DNA from: Candidatus Sumerlaeota bacterium
GTDB lineage: Bacteria > Sumerlaeota > Sumerlaeia > MVZB01 > JAJFLK01
Assembly (NCBI GenBank): GCA_021772735.1
Contig: JAJFLK010000418.1
Span: 1 to 12,413, forward strand
Length of the DNA stretch: 12,413 bases
Direction of reading: 5' to 3'
The notes under the pieces were generated by a model. That model worked only from the letters and a program-made list of their open reading frames with translations. It made no database searches and was not told the DNA's origin. The position numbers were made by a program, and so were the translations under genes. This document shows, in pieces, positions 1 through 6,433 of the stretch (position 1 is its first letter; each line of letters opens with the position of its first letter).

Positions 1-48
1 GAGAGAGCGGGGCCGAAGATCAAGGCCGAAATCCGGGACACGGATATC

Positions 49-54
49 GAAGGA
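49..54 (+). promoter_or_regulatory. Ribosome-binding site of the SDR gene
   Basis: GAAGGA lies 6 nt before the ATG at 61. It decides the start, because the reading frame stays open upstream to the window edge. Confidence 0.6.
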
Positions 55-60
55 CCGACG

Positions 61-1050
61 ATGCGAATTCTTGTCACAGGCGCGACCGGCTTTCTTGGAT
101 CCCACGTCGTGCGGCTCGCGCTCGAACGCGGTCATGACGTCCGCGCGCTGGTTCGCCCGGCGGGCGACGCCTCGCGGCTTGGGCTCGACGGGGCGAGTAA
201 TGAAGCGCACATCATTCGCGGAGATATGACGGACGCCGCTTCGCTCACCCTGGCCGCCGAGGGCATTGAGGCAGTCGTCCATTGCGCCGCCGCGACCTCC
301 TCTGCCGCAACCGATCTGGCCGCCGCGCGCCGGATCAACGTCCAGGGCACGCAGGATCTCGTCCGGGCCGTCCTGGATTCGGCCCGGGCCGAGGGGCGCG
401 AAGCCCCGCGTTGGATTCAGATCAGCACGATGAGCGCGCACGCAGAAAACCCGAGCGTCTACGGCCGCACGAAACTCGAAGCCGACGATGTCGTCAAGAG
501 CGCCCGAGATCCCGCGTTGCGCTGGACCATCCTCCGGCCCAGCATCATATACGGTTCCGGAGGCGGCGGGATCGCGGCCAAGACACTTGAGCTGATGAAG
601 AAACTTCCGATCCTTCCGGTCGTGGGCTCGGGCCGCGAATTGCTCCGGCCGGTGCTGGTCGAAGACGTCGCGGCGGCCGCGCTGGATTGCATTGCCCGGG
701 ATAAGAGACCCAAAGGCGCGGGGATCGGCGATCAAGGCGGCGATCAAGGCGGCGATCCGGTCGGCGCGACCTACATGATCGGCGGTCCGGATGAAGTCAC
801 GTTCAATGAATTCCTCGAACGCCTCGGCGCTCAGGCGGGCGTGCGCCGCCCGACGATTCACCTGCCTCTCTGGTCCTGCATGGTGATCGCGCGGTGCCTC
901 GGCGCGGTCATGGCCAACCCGCCGCTGACGACCGATAACGTCCTCGGAGTCAAGCACGCCCGGCGCGTCGTGATCGAAGACGCCATCCGGGATTTCGGCT
1001 TCTCGCCCGTGGGATTCGAAGAGGGCCTGCGGCGGACTTACGGCGAGTAA
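61..1050 (+). CDS. Extended-SDR NAD(P)-dependent epimerase/dehydratase
   Basis: A 329-residue Rossmann-fold protein of the extended short-chain dehydrogenase family, acting on a nucleotide sugar, sterol-like or other small substrate that cannot be named. The N-terminus carries the dinucleotide motif G7-A-T-G10-F-L-G13. An acidic GDMTD motif (residues 54-58) fits the adenine-binding loop. VHCAAA (73-78) is the usual strand-4 motif. The catalytic pair is Y134-x3-K138, with S122/S125 upstream as the third member. ILRPSIIYG (about 157-165) is the typical post-catalytic strand. The C-terminus (PLTTDNVLG, then GFSPVGFEEGL) resembles the NDUFA9-like/atypical SDR branch. The ATG at 61 has a GAAGGA ribosome-binding site at 49-54 and begins the canonical RILVTGATGFLG. 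The frame is open further upstream to the window edge, but that stretch looks like leader. A 12-bp tandem repeat lies within the gene. The family call is firm; the substrate is unknown. Confidence 0.9.
   Translation: MRILVTGATGFLGSHVVRLALERGHDVRALVRPAGDASRLGLDGASNEAHIIRGDMTDAASLTLAAEGIEAVVHCAAATSSAATDLAAARRINVQGTQDLVRAVLDSARAEGREAPRWIQISTMSAHAENPSVYGRTKLEADDVVKSARDPALRWTILRPSIIYGSGGGGIAAKTLELMKKLPILPVVGSGRELLRPVLVEDVAAAALDCIARDKRPKGAGIGDQGGDQGGDPVGATYMIGGPDEVTFNEFLERLGAQAGVRRPTIHLPLWSCMVIARCLGAVMANPPLTTDNVLGVKHARRVVIEDAIRDFGFSPVGFEEGLRRTYGE
727..759 (+). repeat. In-frame 12-bp tandem repeat in the SDR gene
   Basis: GGCGATCAA recurs at 727 and 739, and a third, altered copy GGCGATCCG starts at 751, giving a 12-bp period. 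The repeat encodes GDQG-GDQG-GDP at about residue 223 and lies between the SDR core and the C-terminal substrate domain. Because the unit is a multiple of three, copy-number changes would keep the frame. Confidence 0.8.
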
Positions 1051-1060
1051 ATCAGGACGC

Positions 1061-1089
1061 AAAAATCCCCCGGCCTGAGCAGAGGGATT
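1061..1089 (-). terminator. Probable intrinsic terminator of rpsT
   Basis: Read on the minus strand, AATCCC(TC) pairs with (GG)GGGATT around a loop of about 10 nt and is followed directly by a run of five T. It lies about 140 nt past the rpsT stop and faces the correct way. The stem is short, so the call is moderate. On the plus strand it has no T tract. Confidence 0.4.
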
Positions 1090-1134
1090 ATCGATGAAAA
1101 AGATTGAATTGACTTGTGTTAGACGTGGTCGCGA

Positions 1135-1221
1135 GGAAATTAGGGACTGTTACCTATTTCCCCGACTGACTCACGCTGGCTGAACGCACGCAAGGGAAAT
1201 AGGTAACTGTCCCTGATTTCC
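1135..1221. repeat. Long imperfect palindrome, REP/RAYT-type repeat
   Basis: The left arm (1135-1162) and right arm (1194-1221) are reverse complements at 26 of 28 positions around a 31-nt spacer. The arms contain a GGGACtGT-TACCTATTTCCC core. It lies between the converging SDR and rpsT genes. Such palindromes are typical of dispersed REP/BIME-like repeats mobilised by RAYT (Y1-transposase-like) proteins. No transposase gene is present, so this would be a non-autonomous copy. It could also act as a bidirectional barrier to transcription between the two genes. A second weak pairing (CCGACTG at 1162-1168 with CAGTCGG at 1222-1228) would compete with the main stem. Confidence 0.75.
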
Positions 1222-1229
1222 CAGTCGGC

Positions 1230-1520
1230 TTACTCGGCGTCGTTTGCCGTCCCGCCGGCGGCTAGCGCGGCGACCTTGCGCGTCAGACGCGAGCTGTGCC
1301 GGGCCGCTTTCTTCTGGTGAATCAGGCCCTTGCGCTCGGCGACGCCGACGATCTTGAGCGTCGTCTTGAGCTCGGCCTGGGCGGTCTCGGCGTTGCCTTC
1401 GGCGACGGCCACCTCGACGCGCTTCAAAGCGTTGCGGAATAGAGATCGATCGGCGCGATTGCGCTCGTTTAGCACCTTGGACTGGCGATTGCGTTTGATG
1501 GCTGATTTAGCGTGGGCCAC
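1230..1520 (-). CDS. rpsT: 30S ribosomal protein S20
   Basis: A 96-residue basic protein that binds 16S rRNA in the body of the small subunit early in assembly. The N-terminus MAHAKSAIKRNRQS is diagnostic of bS20. The body also fits the two-helix family pattern: RADRSLFRNALKRVE, then ERKGLIHQKKAARHSSRL. Length is close to the usual 85-95 residues, with a short acidic, Ala/Gly-rich tail. The start codon is GTG (complement of 1518-1520) with GAGAGGA at 1530-1536, spaced 9 nt. It appears monocistronic, with its own promoter at 1599-1626 and a probable terminator beyond the palindrome downstream. Confidence 0.97.
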   Translation of the reverse strand: MAHAKSAIKRNRQSKVLNERNRADRSLFRNALKRVEVAVAEGNAETAQAELKTTLKIVGVAERKGLIHQKKAARHSSRLTRKVAALAAGGTANDAE

Positions 1521-1598
1521 GTTCTGATATCCTCTCGAATCAAAAAAACTGACGGCGGGCGCGCCCGGTCCCGAAAGACGCGGTCACCCGAACGATCC

Positions 1599-1626
1599 AG
1601 TCTACAGATATCTGATTCGGGGTCAA
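1599..1626 (-). promoter_or_regulatory. Probable sigma-70-type promoter of rpsT
   Basis: On the minus strand TTGACC (1621-1626) is separated by 16 nt from TAGACT (1599-1604). The -10 box is about 80 nt before the GTG of rpsT. The TTGAC/TAGACT combination is common at strong promoters of translation genes in GC-rich bacteria. No other such pair was found near this gene. Confidence 0.5.
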
Positions 1627-1714
1627 GAGCAAGATTGGGGCGGGGTGGCTCGGGCCAGTGTTGGGCACAATCCGATCAGATCATACTCGCCCTGAGAAGG
1701 GAAAGTAAGCCGCC

Positions 1715-2614
1715 TCATTCTTCCTCTGAAGGTTCCTCTGTCGTGGGTGGATCGAATGTAAAGAAGCTTGGGTTCACGCTGATCTCGAAATGAGGCGAGT
1801 ATGTCGTCGTCGTCACGCCTGAGAATTCCCGAATGGGACGGTGTTCAGGGGGGACTCCATCTTCGCCCATAACGGATTTGGTGGACTCATTTAATTTCTC
1901 GAGTCGCTCTTTGCTAAATGTCTTACTCTCATAGATCTTGCGCAGCCCCAGGCTGCCTTTATCGATCCAGACGGTGGTCTCGTCCTCCCACTCGCCCGTT
2001 CCCCTCAACACGTAGCAATCGACCCCATTAATTATCTCATCATCCAGCCGCTCGGGACGGCCTTCGCCCAGGAGGGGTTCGTGAGTGCGGCGGGTGCCGA
2101 GCAGAAGAGTGGGAACGGTGTAAGCCGAACCTTGGGAGATTCCGGTTGGCCCTGCGATAGCCTCCGAGATCGTGGAGAATTGCTCGACCTGTGGACGAAC
2201 CGTCCACCATGATTTGAAGCCCTGACCGTTCCCCCATACCACATACAGCTGCTCACCTCCGCCATACCAAGGCTTGACTCGGAATTCGTATTTAAATCGG
2301 TCAGGACGTATGAACGTGGTCGAGAATCGTTGCTTCGTTTCTGTCTTACTCGCCCCGGAATCGAGAACCGAATGGACCTCGCCACGGTCTCGATAGGATT
2401 GGCACTCCGAATAAGCGAGGGCCATGCGGGCCAGAATGTCGCTTGCTGTTGCGTCGGCGGGAAGCTCCTCTAGATGCATTGGCGTTTGCCCCTTCTCGGT
2501 TTGAGCCTCGACTTTGCGTTGAGGGTGCAGCACGGCGGCCGCAAATATAATCATCATGTATGGGAGAAGCCGATTATTCCCCGGTCGATTTGTCTGTAGG
2601 CAGTAGCGAGACAT
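1715..2614 (-). CDS. Exported LolA/DUF2092-like outer-membrane lipoprotein-sorting family protein
   Basis: A 299-residue protein predicted to be exported. An N-terminal basic stretch (GNNRLL) is followed by a hydrophobic core (about residues 19-30) and a likely cleavage near VEA-Q (about residue 38). The mature part begins with a helix containing ATASDILARMALAYSECQSYRDRG. Strand-rich sequence follows (FIRPDRFKYEFRV, INGVDCYVLRGTG, TTVWIDKGSLGLRKI). This order, 'how often was it stressed' helix, then 'RPDRF', then 'VWIDKxSLLLRK', is typical of the LolA-like/DUF2092 half-barrel that binds lipids or lipoproteins in the periplasm. The tail is acidic and glutamate-rich. The ATG at 2614 is supported by GGAAGG at 2624-2629, 9 nt away. 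The gene is somewhat lower in GC than the SDR gene. The family is inferred from pattern, and the cargo is unknown. Confidence 0.65.
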   Translation of the reverse strand: MSRYCLQTNRPGNNRLLPYMMIIFAAAVLHPQRKVEAQTEKGQTPMHLEELPADATASDILARMALAYSECQSYRDRGEVHSVLDSGASKTETKQRFSTTFIRPDRFKYEFRVKPWYGGGEQLYVVWGNGQGFKSWWTVRPQVEQFSTISEAIAGPTGISQGSAYTVPTLLLGTRRTHEPLLGEGRPERLDDEIINGVDCYVLRGTGEWEDETTVWIDKGSLGLRKIYESKTFSKERLEKLNESTKSVMGEDGVPPEHRPIREFSGVTTTTYSPHFEISVNPSFFTFDPPTTEEPSEEE

Positions 2615-2662
2615 CGAGACTGACCTTCCATTTGGGCGACACGACTGCCTTCTTCGATACGT

Positions 2663-2899
2663 CTACCTTGCGAGGAAATCAAGAAATCTCTCAGGTTCCG
2701 GGATATCAACCTCACGCTGACTCGCAAGATCCGGGCACGGCAGACCGACGGCAAGATATGGCTGGATCGGAATCGCCATCGGCCCCAGAATGGCGACCAC
2801 CCAACCCAGCGGGAGGCCCGTGGACAGCAGGCGGGAAAATCCAGCGGGGGACTTCGCCCGGGCGGCGCGAAAGAGATCAATAGAGTCCGAACTTTTCAC
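2663..2899 (-). CDS. Possible small membrane protein, unrecognised
   Basis: A 78-residue ORF starting with GTG, 48 nt upstream of the LolA-like gene on the same strand. It is the most protein-like reading of the otherwise empty interval 2615-2952. It has a polar N-terminus (KSSDSIDLFRAARAKS), one hydrophobic segment at about residues 30-52 (LGWVVAILGPMAIPIQPYLAV) and an acidic C-terminal tail (EPERFLDFLAR). Many codons end in G or C, as in the neighbouring genes. No ribosome-binding site is visible before the GTG, and no family is recognised. LolA/DUF2092-like genes often follow membrane anti-sigma genes, so a degraded anti-sigma factor is one possibility. It may equally be non-coding. Confidence 0.3.
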   Translation of the reverse strand: MKSSDSIDLFRAARAKSPAGFSRLLSTGLPLGWVVAILGPMAIPIQPYLAVGLPCPDLASQREVDIPEPERFLDFLAR

Positions 2900-2939
2900 G
2901 ACGCATTAATATCTGATGAAAGGATAATCGGGAGATGAA

Positions 2940-2946
2940 AGAGGAG
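2940..2946 (+). promoter_or_regulatory. Ribosome-binding site choosing the second ATG of the LEH-like gene
   Basis: AGAGGAG lies 6 nt before the ATG at 2953. The upstream in-frame ATG at 2935 has purines directly touching it, which leaves no room for the usual spacing. Confidence 0.65.
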
Positions 2947-2952
2947 AACAAA

Positions 2953-3441
2953 ATGAGCGAAGAAGTGCGGGAGATCGACCGCAGGAAGTTCCTGGCGACG
3001 GCGGGAATCGGAGCGACCGCGTTGGGTCTGGGGATGTCGTCGATGTTGACACCGGGCGTAGCGAGCGCAGACACCAAGACCATCGAGGAAGCCAACGAGA
3101 AACTCGTGCTCGATATGTGCAAGAAGATCGAGACGGTCGATCCGGCGCAGATCGCGCCTTATATGGCCGAGGGTTTCGAGTTCCAGCTCATCGATGGGCA
3201 GCCGATCATCAAGGGCAAAGAGGCGTTCATGGCGTTTGTCGGCATGTTCTTTGCAGCCTACGAGAGCGCGGAGTTCATCGTTCACCGTTCGACGGCCATG
3301 GGGAATCTGGTGCTCACCGAACGCACGGACAACTTCAAGGCCAAAGAAGGCGGGACCGATGCGAGCTTTCACGTCACGGGCTTCTGCGTCGTCAAAGATG
3401 GCCTGATCCACGAATGGAAAGATTACGGCGTGCCGGAGTAG
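2953..3441 (+). CDS. Tat-exported limonene-1,2-epoxide hydrolase-like (SnoaL/NTF2-fold) protein
   Basis: A 162-residue protein with a twin-arginine signal (D-R10-R11-K-F-L), a hydrophobic stretch (TAGIGATALGLGMSS) and an ASA-D cleavage site after residue 39. The mature domain is a cone-shaped NTF2-like fold. It has the limonene-epoxide-hydrolase signature: E-R124-x-D126 and W155-K-D157-Y. These match Arg99, Asp101 and Asp132 of the Rhodococcus enzyme, including the exact 31-residue Asp-Asp spacing. Those residues activate water to open an epoxide without a covalent intermediate. An ATG exists at 2935, but its GGGAG abuts the codon. The ATG at 2953 has AGAGGAG at 2940-2946 with 6-nt spacing and is preferred. 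The gene stands alone and ends at a strong terminator. Export of this family is unusual. An NTF2-like binding protein without activity remains possible. Confidence 0.72.
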   Translation: MSEEVREIDRRKFLATAGIGATALGLGMSSMLTPGVASADTKTIEEANEKLVLDMCKKIETVDPAQIAPYMAEGFEFQLIDGQPIIKGKEAFMAFVGMFFAAYESAEFIVHRSTAMGNLVLTERTDNFKAKEGGTDASFHVTGFCVVKDGLIHEWKDYGVPE

Positions 3442-3484
3442 ACGGGCTAGGCGAACTGCGTCGACGAACCGAACAGCATCCGAT

Positions 3485-3520
3485 AAACGGCGGAGTGCAT
3501 GAGCGTTCCGCCGTTTTCAT
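3485..3520 (+). terminator. Strong intrinsic terminator after the LEH-like gene
   Basis: AAACGGCGGA (3485-3494) pairs fully with TCCGCCGTTT (3507-3516). The stem can extend inward by four more pairs, two of them G-U, to an ATGA tetraloop. TTTTCATTTT follows. It lies 44 nt after the stop at 3441. On the minus strand only TTTATC follows the stem, so it would be a weak terminator for gajB. Confidence 0.85.
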
Positions 3521-3590
3521 TTTGTCGTTCTCGCCACCGCACCCGGGCACGGCGGGCTTGAGCCGGTGTTGCGGACGCTGCGATCACCTG

Positions 3591-4667
3591 TCAGGGACTC
3601 CATCGATTCGGTACAATTGGCGAGTCCCCGTTGAAGACAAACGCCACACTATGGCGCGCGCGCGTAACCGCGACATGAAGCCTCGGTGTCCCTTTCTTCA
3701 GGCAGTCGAGCTCGCCAGTTTTCAGATACTTCTTGATCGGTCCAGTAGGTATGATCAGCACCCTGTCGAATTCGAGGCCCTTCGCTAATCCGAAGTTCAC
3801 CGCCTCGCAGCCATATGTTTTCGCCTTCTTGTCGTGCCGCAGAACCTGTGGCCTAAAGCGCTGGATATAGTCCGCAGCTGCATTCTCAGCCACAAGGAAC
3901 ACTCCGTCATGCTCGGTCGAGTCGCTCCGCTCTGACGTCATCGCGTCCACTCCAGGCCAAAGCCGATTGGAGAATTCGCAGATCTCGCTGCCGCATCTAT
4001 GGTTGGCATTCATGTACTTGAGTGAACATAATTTCTCCGCTTCCCATTGAATGGCACGTTTGACAAGCTTGATCCCAATATACTGTTTGTTCTTCCTTGA
4101 CGGATTGGTGCTGTAGATATGTTGCCGCGGATCCCCAACGAGAGTGACACGGATACGGGATTTCAAGATCATCTCGATTACTTCGAGATCCCATCCTGCC
4201 AAGTCCTGGAACTCGTCGATGAACACATCCGTGTAAATCTGCTCTAGTCGACTTGTTACGGCCTTAGACGAGGCTTTCTCACATTCGACTACAAACTTCG
4301 CGATCTTGTCCGAGTAGATGAGTTCACCATTCGCAAAATAATGCCTCTTAACATTGGCCTCCGGGATCTTCAGCGCCGACTGCCGGTTAACAAACAGTAA
4401 CGACTCAATCCTCTTCTCGTACTTCGACCGCTGGTACGGCCGCGCGCATTCCCGTAGCAGAAAAGCGAACCATGTCACCAAATCGACATGCTTCGGGACT
4501 CCCGAGTTCTGTTCAGCGAACCGCTCGCCGATCTCTCGCATGTTGTTGTTCGTGTACGTGATGATCGCAATCCGGCGACTACGATCAGCGAGTGCATCGG
4601 TGATAAGTCCTGTGGTCTTGCCTGATCCGGCACACGCGATGATGACGCGATTCTCACTGAATGGCAT
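3591..4667 (-). CDS. gajB: GajB, UvrD/Rep-like superfamily 1 helicase of a Gabija system
   Basis: A 358-residue SF1A-type helicase-like protein and partner of GajA in the Gabija anti-phage complex. In characterised systems GajB senses or processes DNA ends and stimulates GajA. All core motifs are present: Walker A AGSGKTT (13-19, K17), Ia ITYTN (36-40), Walker B DEFQD (151-155), III GDPRQ (178-182), IV NHR (222-224), V with KGLEFD (296-301) and VI VAVTRAR (332-338). No N-terminal Q motif precedes Walker A. The protein is clearly shorter than the roughly 490-residue reference GajB, mainly through small accessory regions, and ends soon after motif VI. The ATG at 4667 is chosen over the longer frame to 4796 because the extra residues are out-of-frame gajA sequence. 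The start lies 14 nt inside gajA and is preceded by AGGA, which suggests translational coupling. Confidence 0.88.
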   Translation of the reverse strand: MPFSENRVIIACAGSGKTTGLITDALADRSRRIAIITYTNNNMREIGERFAEQNSGVPKHVDLVTWFAFLLRECARPYQRSKYEKRIESLLFVNRQSALKIPEANVKRHYFANGELIYSDKIAKFVVECEKASSKAVTSRLEQIYTDVFIDEFQDLAGWDLEVIEMILKSRIRVTLVGDPRQHIYSTNPSRKNKQYIGIKLVKRAIQWEAEKLCSLKYMNANHRCGSEICEFSNRLWPGVDAMTSERSDSTEHDGVFLVAENAAADYIQRFRPQVLRHDKKAKTYGCEAVNFGLAKGLEFDRVLIIPTGPIKKYLKTGELDCLKKGTPRLHVAVTRARHSVAFVFNGDSPIVPNRWSP

Positions 4668-6282
4668 CTGCGATGTATCCTGGAGCGCTCCACGCCTCAT
4701 CAGTCTCAAACAACTTGAGAGCGCAATCGGTCTTGTGGCCATCCATGTACTTAAGCAAGGCCTCATCGTCCGCGTACGTTTTCTCGAGAATCGCATTCAG
4801 GACATCGCGGGAGTTCGCCGCCAACAGTTGTGGTTCTAGCGTTTTTAACAACACATTGTCGTCGTACCTGATTTTAATGCTTGGGTGCTCTCCATTGAGA
4901 TAGTCTTCGTACTTCTTCTTTAGCGCTGCCACATCTCCGTCATTATCCGTCACTACGCTAACATCGAGCCCCAGAAGTACAGCGATCTCCAAAAAGCGCT
5001 TGAATGCCAGTGAACCAACAGCGATCACATCGACTTGATCTTCAAGTGGGAGCCTACCGTGCTTGTCCCTGTATGCTCTTTGCACGATCAACTCATCGGA
5101 CGGTCCTTCGACAAGGATACTTCGCTTCGAAAGGATCAGGCGAAGTGTGTCGTATCCTGGCAGCTTCAGGAAATAGTTCTTCGTATCGGGCGCCAGCTTG
5201 GTGAGATCTGCGTTCTTGCTTTCGTGGGAAATGAGTCTGAGATTGTCGATTCCCAGCTTGTTCAGTACGAATGCGCTGTGCGTAGTGATAATGACCTGCC
5301 GATCATCGCAATCCGCCCTTATGTTATCCATGAATCCGTTCAGATTTGAGTGTGACAGATGATTTTCGGGCTCCTCGACGAGGAGCACGCGTGACTGCTC
5401 AGCTCCAGCAATCGCAAGGCGCATCTGCACGCGGCTCTGCTCACCCTTCCCCGCACGATCGAACGGGAGGGCATCGAGATGAGGAATAATTGCACTATCC
5501 CATGATGCCCGCGATGACATGTCCATCTGCACTGTCAATTCCTGCGTCGATGCAGGGTACCCCCGTCCCTTGAGATCCTCATTGATCGCCGTGACTCCGG
5601 GTTCCTTTGTGAATTCATGCCGCAGCTTCTTGTATGCAAGCGACAGTTCACGTTGCTGCTGCTCGGTTAGGACCTCGGTCACACGGTTCAACACGTACCA
5701 GTTCGGACCGCGATATACCCTCGCCAGGCTCGTGTCGATCATAGCAGCCCTGAAGGGCAAGTCTCTGAGGTATACGGCATTGCCCGCAAACGACATCCAT
5801 GTTGCTCGGTAAAATTCGACGGGCGGCACGGCGGGGTTTGAGTCTTCGGCGGCATATTTCTTCAGCGCCTCCACATGGTCGGGATGGACTTCGATGGTTA
5901 ACACGAGCCCGGGGCAGTCCTCCCTTTTGGAGTTGTTCGTTCCCTTAAGGCGTGCGAAAGGAGAGCGATTCTCATCAGATTGGGTGTCCTCGTCCGATTG
6001 TAAATACGCCTCGATAACGATCTTCGGCGGTTTGCAGGGCTCTTCCCTCTGACAATTTTCAAAGTATTCTCTGACGTTCGTAGCGTTAAAAAGATATGGA
6101 TCGATGTCGTTCCGAATAAGTCGTCCGTCGTACCGGCCTGTTAGAACGAGGCTGATCGCCTCCAGGATAGATGTCTTCCCGGTTTCATTGTCCCCGACGA
6201 TTACGTTGAAAGTTGCGTTCAGCTCCAGATCAAAACTTGTGAACCGCTTGAATCCTTCGATGTAGACTCTTGTGATATGCAT
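4654..6282 (-). CDS. gajA: GajA, OLD-family ATPase/TOPRIM endonuclease of a Gabija system
   Basis: A 542-residue OLD-family protein; in Gabija, GajA assembles as a tetramer and nicks DNA when nucleotide levels fall during phage infection. The N-terminal ABC ATPase half has RVYIEGFKRF, Walker A GDNETGKTS (30-38, K36), signature AGKGEQS (277-283), Walker B VLLVEEPENHLS (299-310) and a switch histidine in TTHS (H335). The C-terminal TOPRIM half has ILVEGPSDE (E392), the DxD motif TDNDGD (D446, D448) and a late lysine in CALKLFE (K523). Length is close to the 578 residues of the Bacillus reference. The ATG at 6282 follows GGAGG with 5-nt spacing. An in-frame GTG at 6300 merely spans that ribosome-binding site. 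GC content is visibly below that of the beta-propeller gene upstream. The next gene is gajB, overlapping by 14 nt. Confidence 0.92.
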   Translation of the reverse strand: MHITRVYIEGFKRFTSFDLELNATFNVIVGDNETGKTSILEAISLVLTGRYDGRLIRNDIDPYLFNATNVREYFENCQREEPCKPPKIVIEAYLQSDEDTQSDENRSPFARLKGTNNSKREDCPGLVLTIEVHPDHVEALKKYAAEDSNPAVPPVEFYRATWMSFAGNAVYLRDLPFRAAMIDTSLARVYRGPNWYVLNRVTEVLTEQQQRELSLAYKKLRHEFTKEPGVTAINEDLKGRGYPASTQELTVQMDMSSRASWDSAIIPHLDALPFDRAGKGEQSRVQMRLAIAGAEQSRVLLVEEPENHLSHSNLNGFMDNIRADCDDRQVIITTHSAFVLNKLGIDNLRLISHESKNADLTKLAPDTKNYFLKLPGYDTLRLILSKRSILVEGPSDELIVQRAYRDKHGRLPLEDQVDVIAVGSLAFKRFLEIAVLLGLDVSVVTDNDGDVAALKKKYEDYLNGEHPSIKIRYDDNVLLKTLEPQLLAANSRDVLNAILEKTYADDEALLKYMDGHKTDCALKLFETDEAWSAPGYIADAIQ

Positions 6283-6296
6283 GTGTCCCTCCTCCC

Positions 6297-6342
6297 TCAC
6301 GGCCCCATTCGCGCGCTCAAAACAATCCGGAGCCTCGGGGAC
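6297..6342 (-). pseudogene. 3'-end remnant of a second beta-propeller gene
   Basis: Positions 6291-6330 match the 3' end of the intact beta-propeller gene (6434-6473) at 33 of 40 positions. Read on the minus strand they encode RIVLSARMGP-stop; the intact gene encodes RIVFSARRGP-stop. Three of the codon differences are silent third-position changes (ATT/ATC, GTT/GTC, GCG/GCA), which suggests both copies were once under selection as coding sequence. Similarity continues past the stop codon (TGAGGG). Nothing upstream of about 6342 is recognisably homologous, so only the last propeller strand survives. The stop lies 14 nt before the gajA ATG. It could instead be an attachment-like duplication formed on insertion. 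Confidence 0.5.
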
Positions 6343-6378
6343 GGATTACTAAATAGAGCGAGTTCATCGCGACTTCTC

Positions 6379-6409
6379 AATATAAATGTTTATCCTTAAA
6401 CCAGTTTCA
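6379..6409 (-). promoter_or_regulatory. Candidate gajAB promoter with internal inverted repeat
   Basis: The interval 6346-6425 is the most AT-rich stretch of the window and lies upstream of gajA. On the minus strand TGAAAC (6404-6409) and TATATT (6379-6384) could serve as -35 and -10 boxes with a long 19-nt spacer. A small inverted repeat, GTTTA-tcct-TAAAC (6388-6401), sits between them and could be an operator. The elements are weak matches. Confidence 0.3.
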
Positions 6410-6433
6410 CCCTAGCGTGGTCCTTAGGCACTG

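Noticed and set aside
1690..1701. CCCTGAGAAGGG hairpin after the LolA-like gene, considered as a terminator
   Set aside because: The stem is only 4 bp and no T run follows on either strand.
3594..3628. GGGACTC / GAGTCCC inverted repeat at the end of gajB, considered as a terminator
   Set aside because: The arms are only 7 bp with a 21-nt loop, it lies inside the coding end, and no T tract follows.
3117..3788. Plus-strand open frame of 223 codons running through the LEH-like gene into the gajB end
   Set aside because: It is a shifted frame across the terminator and two genuine genes, with arginine-rich, repeat-like composition.
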